NCBI RefSeq assembly: GCF_003697815.1
Contig: NZ_RDQG01000007.1
Location: 1 to 64,000 of the forward strand
DNA: 64,000 nt
Reading direction: 5' to 3'
Origin: Halalkalicoccus subterraneus
Lineage (GTDB): Archaea > Halobacteriota > Halobacteria > Halobacteriales > Halalkalicoccaceae
The notes under the pieces are model-generated. The model searched no databases. It saw only the letters and a list, made by a program, of their open reading frames with translations, and had not been told where the DNA came from. Positions 50,504 to 58,944 of the stretch are shown here, in pieces. Made by a program: the position numbers and the translations under genes. Each line of letters begins with the position of its first letter. The stretch's first letter is position 1.

Positions 50504-52398
50504 CCGTCCGTGGCCGTCTCGGCGCTCGAGAGTGCCTCGTCGATCTCGGCCTCACCCATCTTCTCGACGAGCGCGTCGAGCACTTGCTCGCGCATTCCCG
50601 CGACGAACTTGATCGATCCCACGACGAGGTGACCGCCGCCGGAGACGCCACCGCCGTCGATCTCCTCGACCAGTTCGCTCACCATCTGGGGGATGTCGAG
50701 GCGAACTCCATCGGAACGGAGGACGGCGAAGTCGGGGCCGTAGCCGATCGTGATGACGGGGTCGCCCGTCTCCTCGACGACCCGGTCGTGGATCTCGCCG
50801 GTCGTTGTACCGGGTGCGGGGAACGTAAAGCGGTGGGCGTGGTTCTCGACGTCGATCCGACAGAGGTGTGCGCCGTTGTCCAGCCGATCGCGCTCGAGAT
50901 GCGGCATGGCAGCCTCGAGCTGGTCGTCGATGTCGCGCCGGGCGCGCTCGGCGAGGAAGTCGACGAGCTCGGCGTGGCGGTCAGTGTCACTGCCGACGTC
51001 GAGGACGTCCGCGATGAGCGACCGGCCGGCGCTGTAGCGCAGCCAGTGGGCGGCGTAATCGAGCGCCTCGCTGACGTCCTCCAGGTCGGCCTCGTCGTAG
51101 CCCTCCTCGCGGGCGAGGTCGAGGTACTGCTCCATCGCGTCGGCCTTCGAGCGGTCCGCGATGCCCGCGACCGCGGGGACGTGCCGGAGCTCGTCGGTGA
51201 TCGTCGGGTCGATCATCCGCGCGAGTTCGACACAGAGCATTCCCGTGGTGATGCGGTAGTCCTCGCCGTGGAGATACGGGTTGACGTGGGCCGCAAGCAG
51301 GTCCTCGACGGCCTCGGGGTCGGGGTGGTGGTGATCGACGGCGGCGATCGGGATGTCGTAGTGGGCGAGCGTCTCGTAGGCGGGTACGTCCTCCTCCGTA
51401 CTTCCGTTGTCGAGCATCAACAGGAGGGGGAGCTTCTGGCCGTGGCGCGCGCGGTCGCCGAGCGAGTAGTTCAGATCGCGCGTGGCGTCCTCCATCTCGT
51501 AGAAGGGCGCCTTGCTCGGGAGGCGCTTCAGGAGGTGCTGGGCGGCGTCGTCGTCCTCGTGGACCTCCGCGATGAAGCGCTCGATGGCGAGCGCGACGGG
51601 CACCGCGGCGCACATCCCGTCGCCGTCGGCGTGGTGGCGCATCCGGATCGGGCGGCCTTCGAGGACCGTTCGCCGGATCAGCCGGGCGACCTCTTCCAGC
51701 CCCGAGAGCATCGGGTCGAGGGCGGGCCACTCGATGAGGGGCTCGATCTCGTGGGGCTCGGCACGCTCGGCGAGGGCTTCGCCGAGGCGCTCCTCGGCGG
51801 CCGTCCTCGTCTCGCCCTCGAGCGTCGAGAGGGTCTCGACCTCGACCTGCCGGGCACCTTCGCGCTCCTCGACGTCCCCGGAGACGTGGACGATGTCGCC
51901 GACTTCCACGTCGGGATGGGCACGCACGCCCGCGGACTCGAAGGCGGTACAGGGCACGATCCCGCTTTCGTCGCGCACCTGGAAGATCGTCGGGCCGCCG
52001 GTCTGTTTGATCTGGACGACCTCGCCCTCGATGTGGGTCGACTCGCCGGTCGCGAGGTCGCTCGTCTGGGTCGTCTCGTAGCTGTGCTCTACCTCCTCGA
52101 CCGTCGCCGATTCGGGGTCGATTCCGGTCGGAGAGAAGGCGACGTCGCCGTTCTCCCGGACCTGATCGAGCGTCACGACCAACCGATCGCCGACCTCGTA
52201 GTCGGCCTCGGAGTCGAGTGCCGATTCGTGAACGAGGCCGGAGACCTCATCGGAGAGATCGACGAAGACGCCGTATTCGACGACGCCGTTGATCGTTGCG
52301 AGATAGCGGGTATCGGGGTCGAGGTCCTCGACCGTACACGCTACACGTAGCTCGTGGACGACCGGATCGTCGCTTGCGAGCCCGGAGTTCGCTGTCAT
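50500..52398 (-). CDS. DHH-family phosphoesterase/nuclease with S1 and OB domains (RecJ-like)
   Basis: A 632-residue protein. Domains in order: S1 RNA-binding (about 20-100, INGVVEYGVFVDLSDEVSG), an OB-fold domain (about 120-190, IEGEVVQIKQTGGPTIFQVR), and a DHH catalytic core with HHADGDG at 255-261 and VDHHHPD near 352, then a DHHA1 domain ending GGGVSGGGHLVVGSIKF. The metal ligands are complete, so single-strand DNA or RNA exonuclease activity is likely. The start at 52398 (MTANSGLASD) is chosen; farther upstream the frame overlaps the divergent JAMM gene. Confidence 0.9.
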   Translation of the reverse strand: MTANSGLASDDPVVHELRVACTVEDLDPDTRYLATINGVVEYGVFVDLSDEVSGLVHESALDSEADYEVGDRLVVTLDQVRENGDVAFSPTGIDPESATVEEVEHSYETTQTSDLATGESTHIEGEVVQIKQTGGPTIFQVRDESGIVPCTAFESAGVRAHPDVEVGDIVHVSGDVEEREGARQVEVETLSTLEGETRTAAEERLGEALAERAEPHEIEPLIEWPALDPMLSGLEEVARLIRRTVLEGRPIRMRHHADGDGMCAAVPVALAIERFIAEVHEDDDAAQHLLKRLPSKAPFYEMEDATRDLNYSLGDRARHGQKLPLLLMLDNGSTEEDVPAYETLAHYDIPIAAVDHHHPDPEAVEDLLAAHVNPYLHGEDYRITTGMLCVELARMIDPTITDELRHVPAVAGIADRSKADAMEQYLDLAREEGYDEADLEDVSEALDYAAHWLRYSAGRSLIADVLDVGSDTDRHAELVDFLAERARRDIDDQLEAAMPHLERDRLDNGAHLCRIDVENHAHRFTFPAPGTTTGEIHDRVVEETGDPVITIGYGPDFAVLRSDGVRLDIPQMVSELVEEIDGGGVSGGGHLVVGSIKFVAGMREQVLDALVEKMGEAEIDEALSSAETATDG

Positions 52399-52488
52399 TG
52401 ACCCCCTTTTGTGGGCGCCCGGTTTAACCGTTATCAAGCGCGCTCGGGGTTTCGCAACCATTAGTACGTGCCGGCGGCCAGATGGGAT

Positions 52489-53001
52489 ATGGGACTGTTC
52501 CGGTCGCTGTTTCGCCCCAGCGAGATCATCGGCATCGCGGCCGACACCCTCGAGTTCGCCCTTTCGGCCTCCGAGGAGACCCATCCCGACGAGTACATGG
52601 GGTTCCTCCGGGGTGAGGACGCCCGCTCGCTCGGGCTGGACCGGGACGGGACGGTCATCACCGACGTGCTCGTGATTCCCGGGACCGAATCCGGGCCGAC
52701 GAGCGCCACCGTGCGAACGAACATGATTCCCAACGACCGCAGTGCCGTGGGCTCGATACACTCCCACCCGAACGGTGTGCTCGAACCCAGCGACGCCGAT
52801 CTGGCGACATTCGGCCGTGGAACGGTCCACGTCATCATCGGCGCACCCTACCGCCGGAACTGCTGGAAGGCGTTCGACTCTTCGGGAGAGTCCCGCGAGC
52901 TGGAGGTGGTCGACGTCTCGCTGCCCGAGGAGCGGTTTTTCGACTTCGACCAGCAGGACATCGACCGTGAACTCAAAGCGGAGGACCGCCCGCGATGGTG
53001 A
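52489..53001 (+). CDS. JAMM/MPN metalloprotease domain protein
   Basis: A 170-residue single-domain JAB1/MPN protein with a full zinc motif: E35 (DEYMGFL) and H91-x-H93-x7-S101-x2-D104 ([14 protein letters not shown]). Such archaeal enzymes can cleave ubiquitin-like SAMP conjugates; Haloferax has two, and I believe the less studied one (JAMM2) also lies beside a FAD synthase gene. The start at 52489 is chosen over one 21 bases upstream. The gene overlaps ribL by seven bases. Confidence 0.9.
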   Translation: MGLFRSLFRPSEIIGIAADTLEFALSASEETHPDEYMGFLRGEDARSLGLDRDGTVITDVLVIPGTESGPTSATVRTNMIPNDRSAVGSIHSHPNGVLEPSDADLATFGRGTVHVIIGAPYRRNCWKAFDSSGESRELEVVDVSLPEERFFDFDQQDIDRELKAEDRPRW

Positions 53002-53423
53002 GGGCGCTCGCACAGGGTACGTTCGACCTGCTACACCCGGGCCACGTCCACTACCTCGAGGAGGCCGCCCGGATGGGCGAGGAGCTGTACGTCATCATCG
53101 CCCGCAGCTCGAACGTCACCCACAAGGATCCCCCGATCCTCGACGGCCGCCAACGCCGGGATTTGGTGGGGGCTCTCGACGTCGTCGACCGGGCGCTGTT
53201 GGGCCACGAGTCGGACATCTTCGTCCCCATCGAGGAGATCGACCCCGACGTGATCGTGCTCGGTCACGACCAGCACCACGACGATCGGGCGATCGAACGG
53301 GCGCTCGACGAGCGCGGCGTCGACTGTTCGGTGCGCCGGGCCTCGCCGCGCGAACCGGCCTACGACGAGGAACTCCTCTCGACGGGCCGGATCATCGACC
53401 GGGTCTGCGAGGAACGCTGCTAA
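52995..53423 (+). CDS. ribL: FAD synthase (RibL, cytidylyltransferase-like)
   Basis: A 142-residue archaeal FMN adenylyltransferase. The nucleotidyltransferase motif is HPGHVHYL near residues 14-21 and the GRIIDRV segment stands near the C-terminus in place of the usual ISSTxIR. It makes FAD from FMN and ATP. The family has two conserved C-terminal Cys; here one is seen in DCSVRR and two in VCEERC at the end. It starts inside the JAMM gene and is translationally coupled to it. Confidence 0.93.
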   Translation: MVRALAQGTFDLLHPGHVHYLEEAARMGEELYVIIARSSNVTHKDPPILDGRQRRDLVGALDVVDRALLGHESDIFVPIEEIDPDVIVLGHDQHHDDRAIERALDERGVDCSVRRASPREPAYDEELLSTGRIIDRVCEERC

Positions 53424-53691
53424 CGGACTTTTTTACGGCTCGGGTGCGCTTCGCGTCGTTCGAAAGAGCGCTTTGCGCTCTTTCGTGATGTGGCCGGAAA
53501 GCGGAACTTTCCGGCTGCCTGCCGGACGTAGTCCGGCAATGACGAGAGACGCAAAGCGTCTCTCGGACCACACCGCTCGCCGCAAAAACCTCCACTAAAA
53601 AAGCCGGCACGGCTCCGCCGCGCCGGCCCGCCACCGCGCATCCAGTAGCAGCTTGACCACTGCTCTCGCATCCGGTGATACGTTGAAGTAA
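53424..53691. repeat. Intergenic repeat element, copy B, with a four-hairpin block
   Basis: After a T-run (53429-53434) that probably terminates ribL, phrases shared with copy A at 1648-1774 appear: GGACTTTTTTAC...GCTTCGCG, then ACCGCTCGCCGC, AACCTCCACTAAAAAAGC and CGGCACGGCTCC. Between the two halves lie four hairpins in a row: 53461-53485 (11-bp stem), 53493-53515 (9 bp), 53520-53538 (8 bp) and 53543-53565 (10 bp), with loops of 3-5 bases. A fifth GC-rich hairpin (53603-53627) follows. No protein-coding frame of normal composition is present. Confidence 0.7.
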
Positions 53692-53889
53692 ATGTCGCGC
53701 GTATCGGGACCCGTGTTCCGAGCCATCCTCCCCGAAGGCGAGTTCGACTGTGCGAGCTACGAGCAGACCGACCAGGGCGTCGAGCTCTACACCGAGGACG
53801 AGGAGCTGATCGCGTTCGTCCCCTACGCGAACCTCGTCGCGATCCTCAACGAGGAGATCGAGTCGACCGAGGACCGCTCGGTTTTCTAG
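53692..53889 (+). CDS. Small conserved haloarchaeal protein
   Basis: A 65-residue acidic protein with a compact beta-like core: PVFRAILPEGEFDCASYEQT and ELIAFVPYANLVAILNEE. It has no signal, membrane helix or paired Cys. I recognise no family by name, though such short proteins are conserved in haloarchaea. It converges with purM, overlapping its stop by four bases. The start ATG is the only one in the frame. Confidence 0.65.
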   Translation: MSRVSGPVFRAILPEGEFDCASYEQTDQGVELYTEDEELIAFVPYANLVAILNEEIESTEDRSVF

Positions 53890-54866
53890 AGCGTCAGGCC
53901 GCGAATAGCGATTTCATCGCCCTCCTCGACGCGGCCGATCACCCGACCGTCAGTGTCACTAGCCAGCGCCTTGGCCGTCCCGTCGTCGGGAACCGCCGCG
54001 ACGAAGCCCGTCCCCATGTTGAAGGTGCGGTGCATCTCCTCGTCGGAGACGCCCGCCGACTGGACGAACTCGAAGACCGGCTGGGCCGGACAGGGATCGT
54101 CGATGACGTAGGTAAAATCGCCGAGACGGTCGAGGTTCGTCCACCCGCCGCCGGTGACGTGGGCTGCACCACGAACGCCGTGGGCACGCATCGGCACCAA
54201 GAGATCGGTATAGATCCGGGTAGGTTCTAAAAGCGCCTCGCCGACCGTCTCGTAGCCCCCGTACGGGAACTCCTCGTCGTAGCCCCCCTCACGGGTCGCG
54301 GCCTCGCGGGCCAGCGTCAATCCGTTCGAGTGGATCCCCGACGAGGGCCACCCGACCAGCGTGTCGCCCGGCTTTGCCTCCCCCTCGAAGATCGCCTCCT
54401 TGGGAGCCAGCCCCGCACAGGTCCCCGCGAGATCGAGCCCCCGGACGACCTCGGGCATCACGGCCGTCTCGCCGCCGACCAGCGCGATCCCCGCCGTCTC
54501 GGCCCCCGCTGAAAGCCCCTCGCCGACCTGCTCGGCGGTCGCCTCGTCGGGTTCGTCGACCGCGAGGTAGTCGACGAACGCGACCGGTTCGACGCCCGCC
54601 GCGATCAGGTCGTTTGCGTTCATCGCGATGCAGTCGATCCCGACGGTCGAGTAGTCCCCGAGGGCTTCGGCGACCAACAGTTTGGTGCCGACGCCGTCGG
54701 TCGCGAGCGCCAGATAGCGCTCGCCGATGTCGAGCAGGCCCGCGTAATCGCCATCGGACTGTCCGACCGCCGAGACCAGCGCCGCCGTCGCGGCCTCGCT
54801 GTCGGCGATGTCGACGCCCGCCCCCGAGTAGGTCAGCCCCTCCTCGTCGTTTTCGTCTTCGCTCAT
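53886..54866 (-). CDS. purM: Phosphoribosylformylglycinamidine cyclo-ligase (AIR synthase)
   Basis: A 326-residue PurM enzyme, which closes the imidazole ring of AIR in purine synthesis using ATP. Landmarks are LTYSGAGVDIADSEAATAAL, YLALATDGVGTKLLVAEALG, DCIAMNANDLIAAGVEPVAF, LVGGETAVMPEVV and HVTGGGWTNLDRLG. Length is normal. The start at 54866 (MSEDENDEEG) is preferred to an ATG nine codons upstream. It stands alone, divergent from the M48 peptidase gene. Confidence 0.96.
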   Translation of the reverse strand: MSEDENDEEGLTYSGAGVDIADSEAATAALVSAVGQSDGDYAGLLDIGERYLALATDGVGTKLLVAEALGDYSTVGIDCIAMNANDLIAAGVEPVAFVDYLAVDEPDEATAEQVGEGLSAGAETAGIALVGGETAVMPEVVRGLDLAGTCAGLAPKEAIFEGEAKPGDTLVGWPSSGIHSNGLTLAREAATREGGYDEEFPYGGYETVGEALLEPTRIYTDLLVPMRAHGVRGAAHVTGGGWTNLDRLGDFTYVIDDPCPAQPVFEFVQSAGVSDEEMHRTFNMGTGFVAAVPDDGTAKALASDTDGRVIGRVEEGDEIAIRGLTL

Positions 54867-54954
54867 GGCCGAGAGCGCGTACGGTGCGGGCAAAAGCCCA
54901 CCGTTTCGATCCCCGCCCCGACAGGCGTTTGCCCCTTAGGCCCCTTCGTCCCGT

Positions 54955-55863
54955 ATGGGACGACGCACGCTCGCGGTCCTCCTCGGAGTCGTCGTTCTGG
55001 GGGGATATCTCGGTGTTGCTTACCTCCTCTACCGTGGTCTGGTGTTCGTCGTCGGCGGGCTCGACCCGATCACGCTGCTTGTGGCGCTACTCGTTGGCAC
55101 CTTCGTTTCTGGCTACCTGAGCTACCGCTTCGGTACGCGGGGCCTGCTTCGAAGTCTCGACGCCCGCCCCCTGGGACGCGATCGTGCGCCCCGCCTCCAC
55201 GGGCGGATCGACGCCCTCTGTGAGTCGATGGAGCTCGACCGCCCCGCGGTGTTCGTGGCGTCGTTGGGCGCGCCCAACGCCCTCGCGATCGGGAGCTCGC
55301 GACGGGGCGCGCTCGTCCTTGACGTCGGGCTGTTCGAGCTACTCTCGGCCGACGAACTGACGGGGATCGTCGCCCACGAACTCGCCCACATCGAGCGCGA
55401 CGACGGGCTGGTCCGGACGCTGGTCTACGCGTCGGTCCAGACCGCGCTCGGCGTGGCGCTCATCGTCGCGGCGCCCGTCATACTGGCGCTCACGGGACTC
55501 GGCTACGGACTCACGCTGATCACCGGTCGCCGAGACAACCTCGCGTTGCGTCTACGAGCGGCCCTCGGTGCGGCCGTCGGCCTCGTCGTGTTCGTGCTCA
55601 CGGCGCTTGCACGCGCACGCTCGCGTCGCCGGGAGTTCGCCGCCGACGACCGGGCCGCGACGATCACGGGCGATCCGCTCGCGCTCGCGCGGGCGCTCCG
55701 GCGGATCGAACGCGCCTCCCAGCCCCGCATCGGCCCGTTTCGCATCCCGGTCGAGCGTGAGGAGAGCGCGGTAGAGCGGGTGCTTTCAACTCATCCCGCC
55801 ACCGACGAGCGCGTCGAGCGGCTGGCTGAGCGGGCGAACGGACACAGGATCCCGGTCGAATGA
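54955..55863 (+). CDS. M48 family metalloprotease (HtpX-like)
   Basis: A 302-residue membrane peptidase: two N-terminal hydrophobic segments (1-60), a catalytic domain with HELAH in IVAHELAHIERDD, and two further hydrophobic segments before RRREFAADDRAA, which carries the third zinc ligand region. The domain ends LSTHPATDERVERL, typical of HtpX. It probably degrades damaged membrane proteins. It converges on the M50 gene. Confidence 0.92.
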   Translation: MGRRTLAVLLGVVVLGGYLGVAYLLYRGLVFVVGGLDPITLLVALLVGTFVSGYLSYRFGTRGLLRSLDARPLGRDRAPRLHGRIDALCESMELDRPAVFVASLGAPNALAIGSSRRGALVLDVGLFELLSADELTGIVAHELAHIERDDGLVRTLVYASVQTALGVALIVAAPVILALTGLGYGLTLITGRRDNLALRLRAALGAAVGLVVFVLTALARARSRRREFAADDRAATITGDPLALARALRRIERASQPRIGPFRIPVEREESAVERVLSTHPATDERVERLAERANGHRIPVE

Positions 55864-55873
55864 GTTCGCTCGA

Positions 55874-56485
55874 TCAGAAGAAGAGGACCGTGGCCGCCCC
55901 GAGCGCGAGCGCGAGACTCACTACGAACGTGAGCGCGAAGACGGGCAGGCTCCACGAGAGGACCGTCTTGCCGTCGAGCGGGCCGAAGGGGATCATGTTG
56001 AACGCCGCCAGTAGGAGGTTGATTCCGACGCCGTACAGACCCAACCGGAAGACGAACTCGACGGGGACCAGAAGCAGCGGCGCGAACAGCAGTGCAAGCA
56101 CGAGGTTCGTCACGGGACCGGCCACCGCGATCAGCCCGTTCTGGCGCTTCGTGATCCGACCGCGGTGATACACCGCGCCGGGGGCCGCGAAGATGAACCC
56201 GGCCATTGCGCTTACGACCGCGAGTCCGAGCATGCTGTAGTCGGCCCGGAACGCCGCCCGTTGGCCGAAGCGCACCGCGACGACCTTGTGGGCGAGTTCG
56301 TGAAGCAGGAACCCGACGCCGGCGGTGAGCATGCTGATGAGCAGGAGCGGAAGGAACCCGCCGCGCTGGACGCCGGCCGCCCCGCCGGCGAAAAACAGCG
56401 CGAACGCGACTCCGAGAGCGACCCACGCGATCAGGAGGTCCTTGATCTCCCGATCACCGAAGCGGATCCCGCGGATCGCGCTCAT
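55874..56485 (-). CDS. M50 family (site-2-protease-like) membrane metalloprotease
   Basis: A 203-residue integral membrane zinc peptidase with about six segments. The zinc motif is LHELAHKVVAVRFG near 60-75 and the third ligand lies in AAFNMIPFGPLDGKTVLSW (NPxPxxxLDG-like). It would cleave substrates within the membrane, for instance anti-sigma-like or regulatory proteins; no substrate is indicated. Its ATG overlaps the stop of the TraB gene by four bases, so the two are co-translated. Confidence 0.92.
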   Translation of the reverse strand: MSAIRGIRFGDREIKDLLIAWVALGVAFALFFAGGAAGVQRGGFLPLLLISMLTAGVGFLLHELAHKVVAVRFGQRAAFRADYSMLGLAVVSAMAGFIFAAPGAVYHRGRITKRQNGLIAVAGPVTNLVLALLFAPLLLVPVEFVFRLGLYGVGINLLLAAFNMIPFGPLDGKTVLSWSLPVFALTFVVSLALALGAATVLFF

Positions 56486-57780
56486 GTGAACGCCCCCCAG
56501 ATGAGTTCAGCACTGTTTCTCGCGCCCTCGATCATCAAGTCGCCGATCGCGCCCACGCCACCGATATCCGTGGCGAGCCACGGCAACACGACCAGCGGGA
56601 ACAGCAGCGTCGCGATGATGCTCCCGACGTTCGTCGCGGCGACGACCGCGATCAGCCGGAACAGCGGCACGTCGAGCATCCGTTTGAGTAGGTCCGGAAT
56701 CGGGCTCTCCTCGTCGGCGAGGATTTCGTTCAGTTGCCCGATATCGGCGACGTTCACCTGCTGGTAGCGCAGTTCGACGTAGCCCGCGAACCAGCCCGGT
56801 GCGAGCAGGGGGTTGACGCTGGTCATCCAGGCGATCGCGCCGCCGACGGTCGCGCTCGGCCAGTGTGCGCCCGCGAGCTTCGCGAGCGCGAACGCGAAGG
56901 CGCCGTTGAAGAGGAACCACGCCGCAAAGACCCGCAGCAGGAAGTCGTTCTGTGTGCCGGCCATCACGAGCAGGAAGAAGAAGGCCAGAAACGCGAGCGC
57001 GATCAGGAAGCCGACGGCCTTGTAGATCGAAAATCGGCGTCCCTTCTGTTGCCCGACGAGCGATTCCATCGGCGGCAGGCTCTCGGGGTTCGCCAGATAG
57101 CGCTCGATCCCCTCCCGATGGCCCGCGCCGACGACGGCGAGCACGTCGTGGCCCCCGTCGCGGAGCGCGAGCAGCTTGTGGGCGATGTAGGCGTCGCGCT
57201 CGTCGATCAGCGCCTCGGCCCCGCCCGGGCTGAATCGACGGAACTCCGCCATCATCGCCGTCACCACGTCGGCATCGGTCAGCTCCGACATGTCGAGTTC
57301 CTCCTCCTCGCCGGAGCCGAAGCCGAACAGGCCCAAAAACAGGCTGCCGACGAGCTTGAGCTTCTCGAGCAGCGTCATCCGCGCCCAGAAGCGCTGGATG
57401 GTCGTCTGGATCTCCCGGTCCACGAGTGCGACGCCCAGCCCGAGCCCCTCGGCCGTCTCGACGGCCGCACGCATGTCCGCACCCGGTTCGATGTCGAAAC
57501 GTTCGCCCAGCCGGGTCTGGACGTACGAGAGCATCCAGTAGGCGAGGAACTGGAAGACGGTGTTGCCCCGAAGCAGGTCGCCGGCGTCGAGATCGTCCGG
57601 GAGATCGCCCTTCAGCTGGCGATAGCGTCCCTCGTCGAGTTCGACGGCGACGACGTCGGGGCGCTCGCGCTCGATGGTCTCTTCGACCTCGGCGACGCTG
57701 TCGGCGGAGATGTGGGCGGTGCCGACGAGGCGGATCGAACCCTCGGCCGCCTCGCGTGGCACCTGCCGATCGGTCATCAT
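56482..57780 (-). CDS. TraB/PrgY family membrane protein
   Basis: A 432-residue protein with an N-terminal TraB domain (EGSIRLVGTAHISADSVAEV with the GTAH motif, VVAVELDEGRY, and DVLAVVGAGHREGIERYLA) and four or five C-terminal membrane segments. The TraB domain is related to ChaN/EreA-like and Tiki metalloproteases, with conserved His and Glu. In enterococci PrgY limits pheromone activity; the archaeal role is unknown. Two adjacent ATGs (57780, 57777) are possible. It forms an operon with the M50 peptidase. Confidence 0.9.
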   Translation of the reverse strand: MMTDRQVPREAAEGSIRLVGTAHISADSVAEVEETIERERPDVVAVELDEGRYRQLKGDLPDDLDAGDLLRGNTVFQFLAYWMLSYVQTRLGERFDIEPGADMRAAVETAEGLGLGVALVDREIQTTIQRFWARMTLLEKLKLVGSLFLGLFGFGSGEEEELDMSELTDADVVTAMMAEFRRFSPGGAEALIDERDAYIAHKLLALRDGGHDVLAVVGAGHREGIERYLANPESLPPMESLVGQQKGRRFSIYKAVGFLIALAFLAFFFLLVMAGTQNDFLLRVFAAWFLFNGAFAFALAKLAGAHWPSATVGGAIAWMTSVNPLLAPGWFAGYVELRYQQVNVADIGQLNEILADEESPIPDLLKRMLDVPLFRLIAVVAATNVGSIIATLLFPLVVLPWLATDIGGVGAIGDLMIEGARNSAELIWGAFT

Positions 57781-57909
57781 CCCTCATTGTCGGTCCCGGT
57801 TTTTATACTGTCGGTTGTTCCGCGATCAGCACCGATCACCGCTGACCGCAGCCACCGATTTTTTGACGAACTCCTGTCGACCCAGTGGTGTTTCAGGGCT
57901 ATCGGACAG

Positions 57910-58941
57910 ATGGATGGGTTCATACGTATCCGTGCGAACGTATCCGACGAGACCATGGTTTCGCCAGGCGAGCTACGAGTGTTGCTCGAGCTTTCGGACG
58001 GAGAGGGGGAGTTCACGCCGGAGACGGGATCCGGCGGCGCAGTCAACTATCCGGCGGCACAGCGCCTGCTCGACGAGCGCGACGGGTCGGTTCTCGCCGT
58101 GCTCGAGCGCTTCGAGCGGCGCGGGATTCTCGCGGGCGAGTTCGTCTCGAAGGTCTACAGCTGCCCCGAGTGCGAGACCCAGGGCATGCAGTACACCACG
58201 GCCTGTCCGGCCTGTGAATCGGCTCACGCCGTCAAGGCGTCCCTCGCCGAACACCGGATCTGCGGGTTGACCGCCCCCGAATCGGAGTTCGAGGACTCGG
58301 AGGGGCTGTACTGTCCGGAATGCGAGATGGCCATCGATAGCGGGGAGCTCGAACGGAGCGAGCAGTACCTCTGTCGGGAGTGTTCGGAGACCTTCGACGA
58401 CCCCGACCACCGGCTGTGGTGTCGGGACTGTCTGTACATGTTTCCGCCCGAGGAGACTATCGAGCGCGCGCTCTACCGGTATCGGATCACCGAGGACGGC
58501 CGCGAATGGGCCGAGCGCCACCACGATGCCCGCGAGGCCGCCGCCGACATGCTCGAGGAGCGCCGCTTCGAGGTGAACGTCGACGTCACCGCCGAAAGCG
58601 AGGGGACGACCTACCCGGTTCACGTGTTCGCGAAGGATCCCCTGCTCGGCGAGCGCCGCGTCGTCGCGCTCGCAGAGCGACCGACCGAGGAGACCGTCGA
58701 CGCCTTCTGCGATCTCGCGCGCGAGGTCGGTGCCCTGCCCATCGTCGTCACGACGACCGGTGCGGTCTCGGAGGCGGTCGCGCAGCGCGCGAACACCTCG
58801 GAGCTAACGCTGCTTTCGGCCCATCCGGACGGCACCCTTGACAGCGACTACGAGGTCGGTGAACGTGGGCCACGCGGCCAGTCGCTGTTCAGGCGACTCA
58901 CCTCCGCGATGGACGTTCCCGCCTGGAAGGGTCAGAACTAA
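57910..58941 (+). CDS. TackOD1-domain zinc-binding protein
   Basis: A 343-residue protein (328 if the ATG at 57955 is used). The middle third holds four CxxC knuckles: YSCPECETQ, ACPACESAH, YCPECEMA, LCRECS and a WCRDC close, with HRICGLTAPESEF between. This order matches the Thaumarchaeal output domain 1 (TackOD1) pattern, an output module of archaeal signal proteins. The C-terminal domain (TYPVHVFAKDPLLGERRVVA, VGALPIVVTTTGAVSEAVA) is alpha/beta, restriction-endonuclease-like or receiver-like. No PAS or kinase domain is fused. A regulatory role is inferred. Confidence 0.75.
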   Translation: MDGFIRIRANVSDETMVSPGELRVLLELSDGEGEFTPETGSGGAVNYPAAQRLLDERDGSVLAVLERFERRGILAGEFVSKVYSCPECETQGMQYTTACPACESAHAVKASLAEHRICGLTAPESEFEDSEGLYCPECEMAIDSGELERSEQYLCRECSETFDDPDHRLWCRDCLYMFPPEETIERALYRYRITEDGREWAERHHDAREAAADMLEERRFEVNVDVTAESEGTTYPVHVFAKDPLLGERRVVALAERPTEETVDAFCDLAREVGALPIVVTTTGAVSEAVAQRANTSELTLLSAHPDGTLDSDYEVGERGPRGQSLFRRLTSAMDVPAWKGQN

Positions 58942-58944
58942 CCG

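Noticed and set aside
50584-52350. 588-codon open frame on the + strand opposite the DHH nuclease
   Set aside because: Antisense shadow; the real gene on the other strand has clear S1, OB and DHH motifs.
52399-53013. Long N-terminal extension of the DHH nuclease frame
   Set aside because: The extension runs antisense through the JAMM gene; the ATG at 52398 gives a normal N-terminus just before the S1 domain.
53461-53565. Hairpin series considered as a CRISPR array
   Set aside because: The four stems differ in sequence and there are no repeats of equal length with unique spacers; no cas gene is present.
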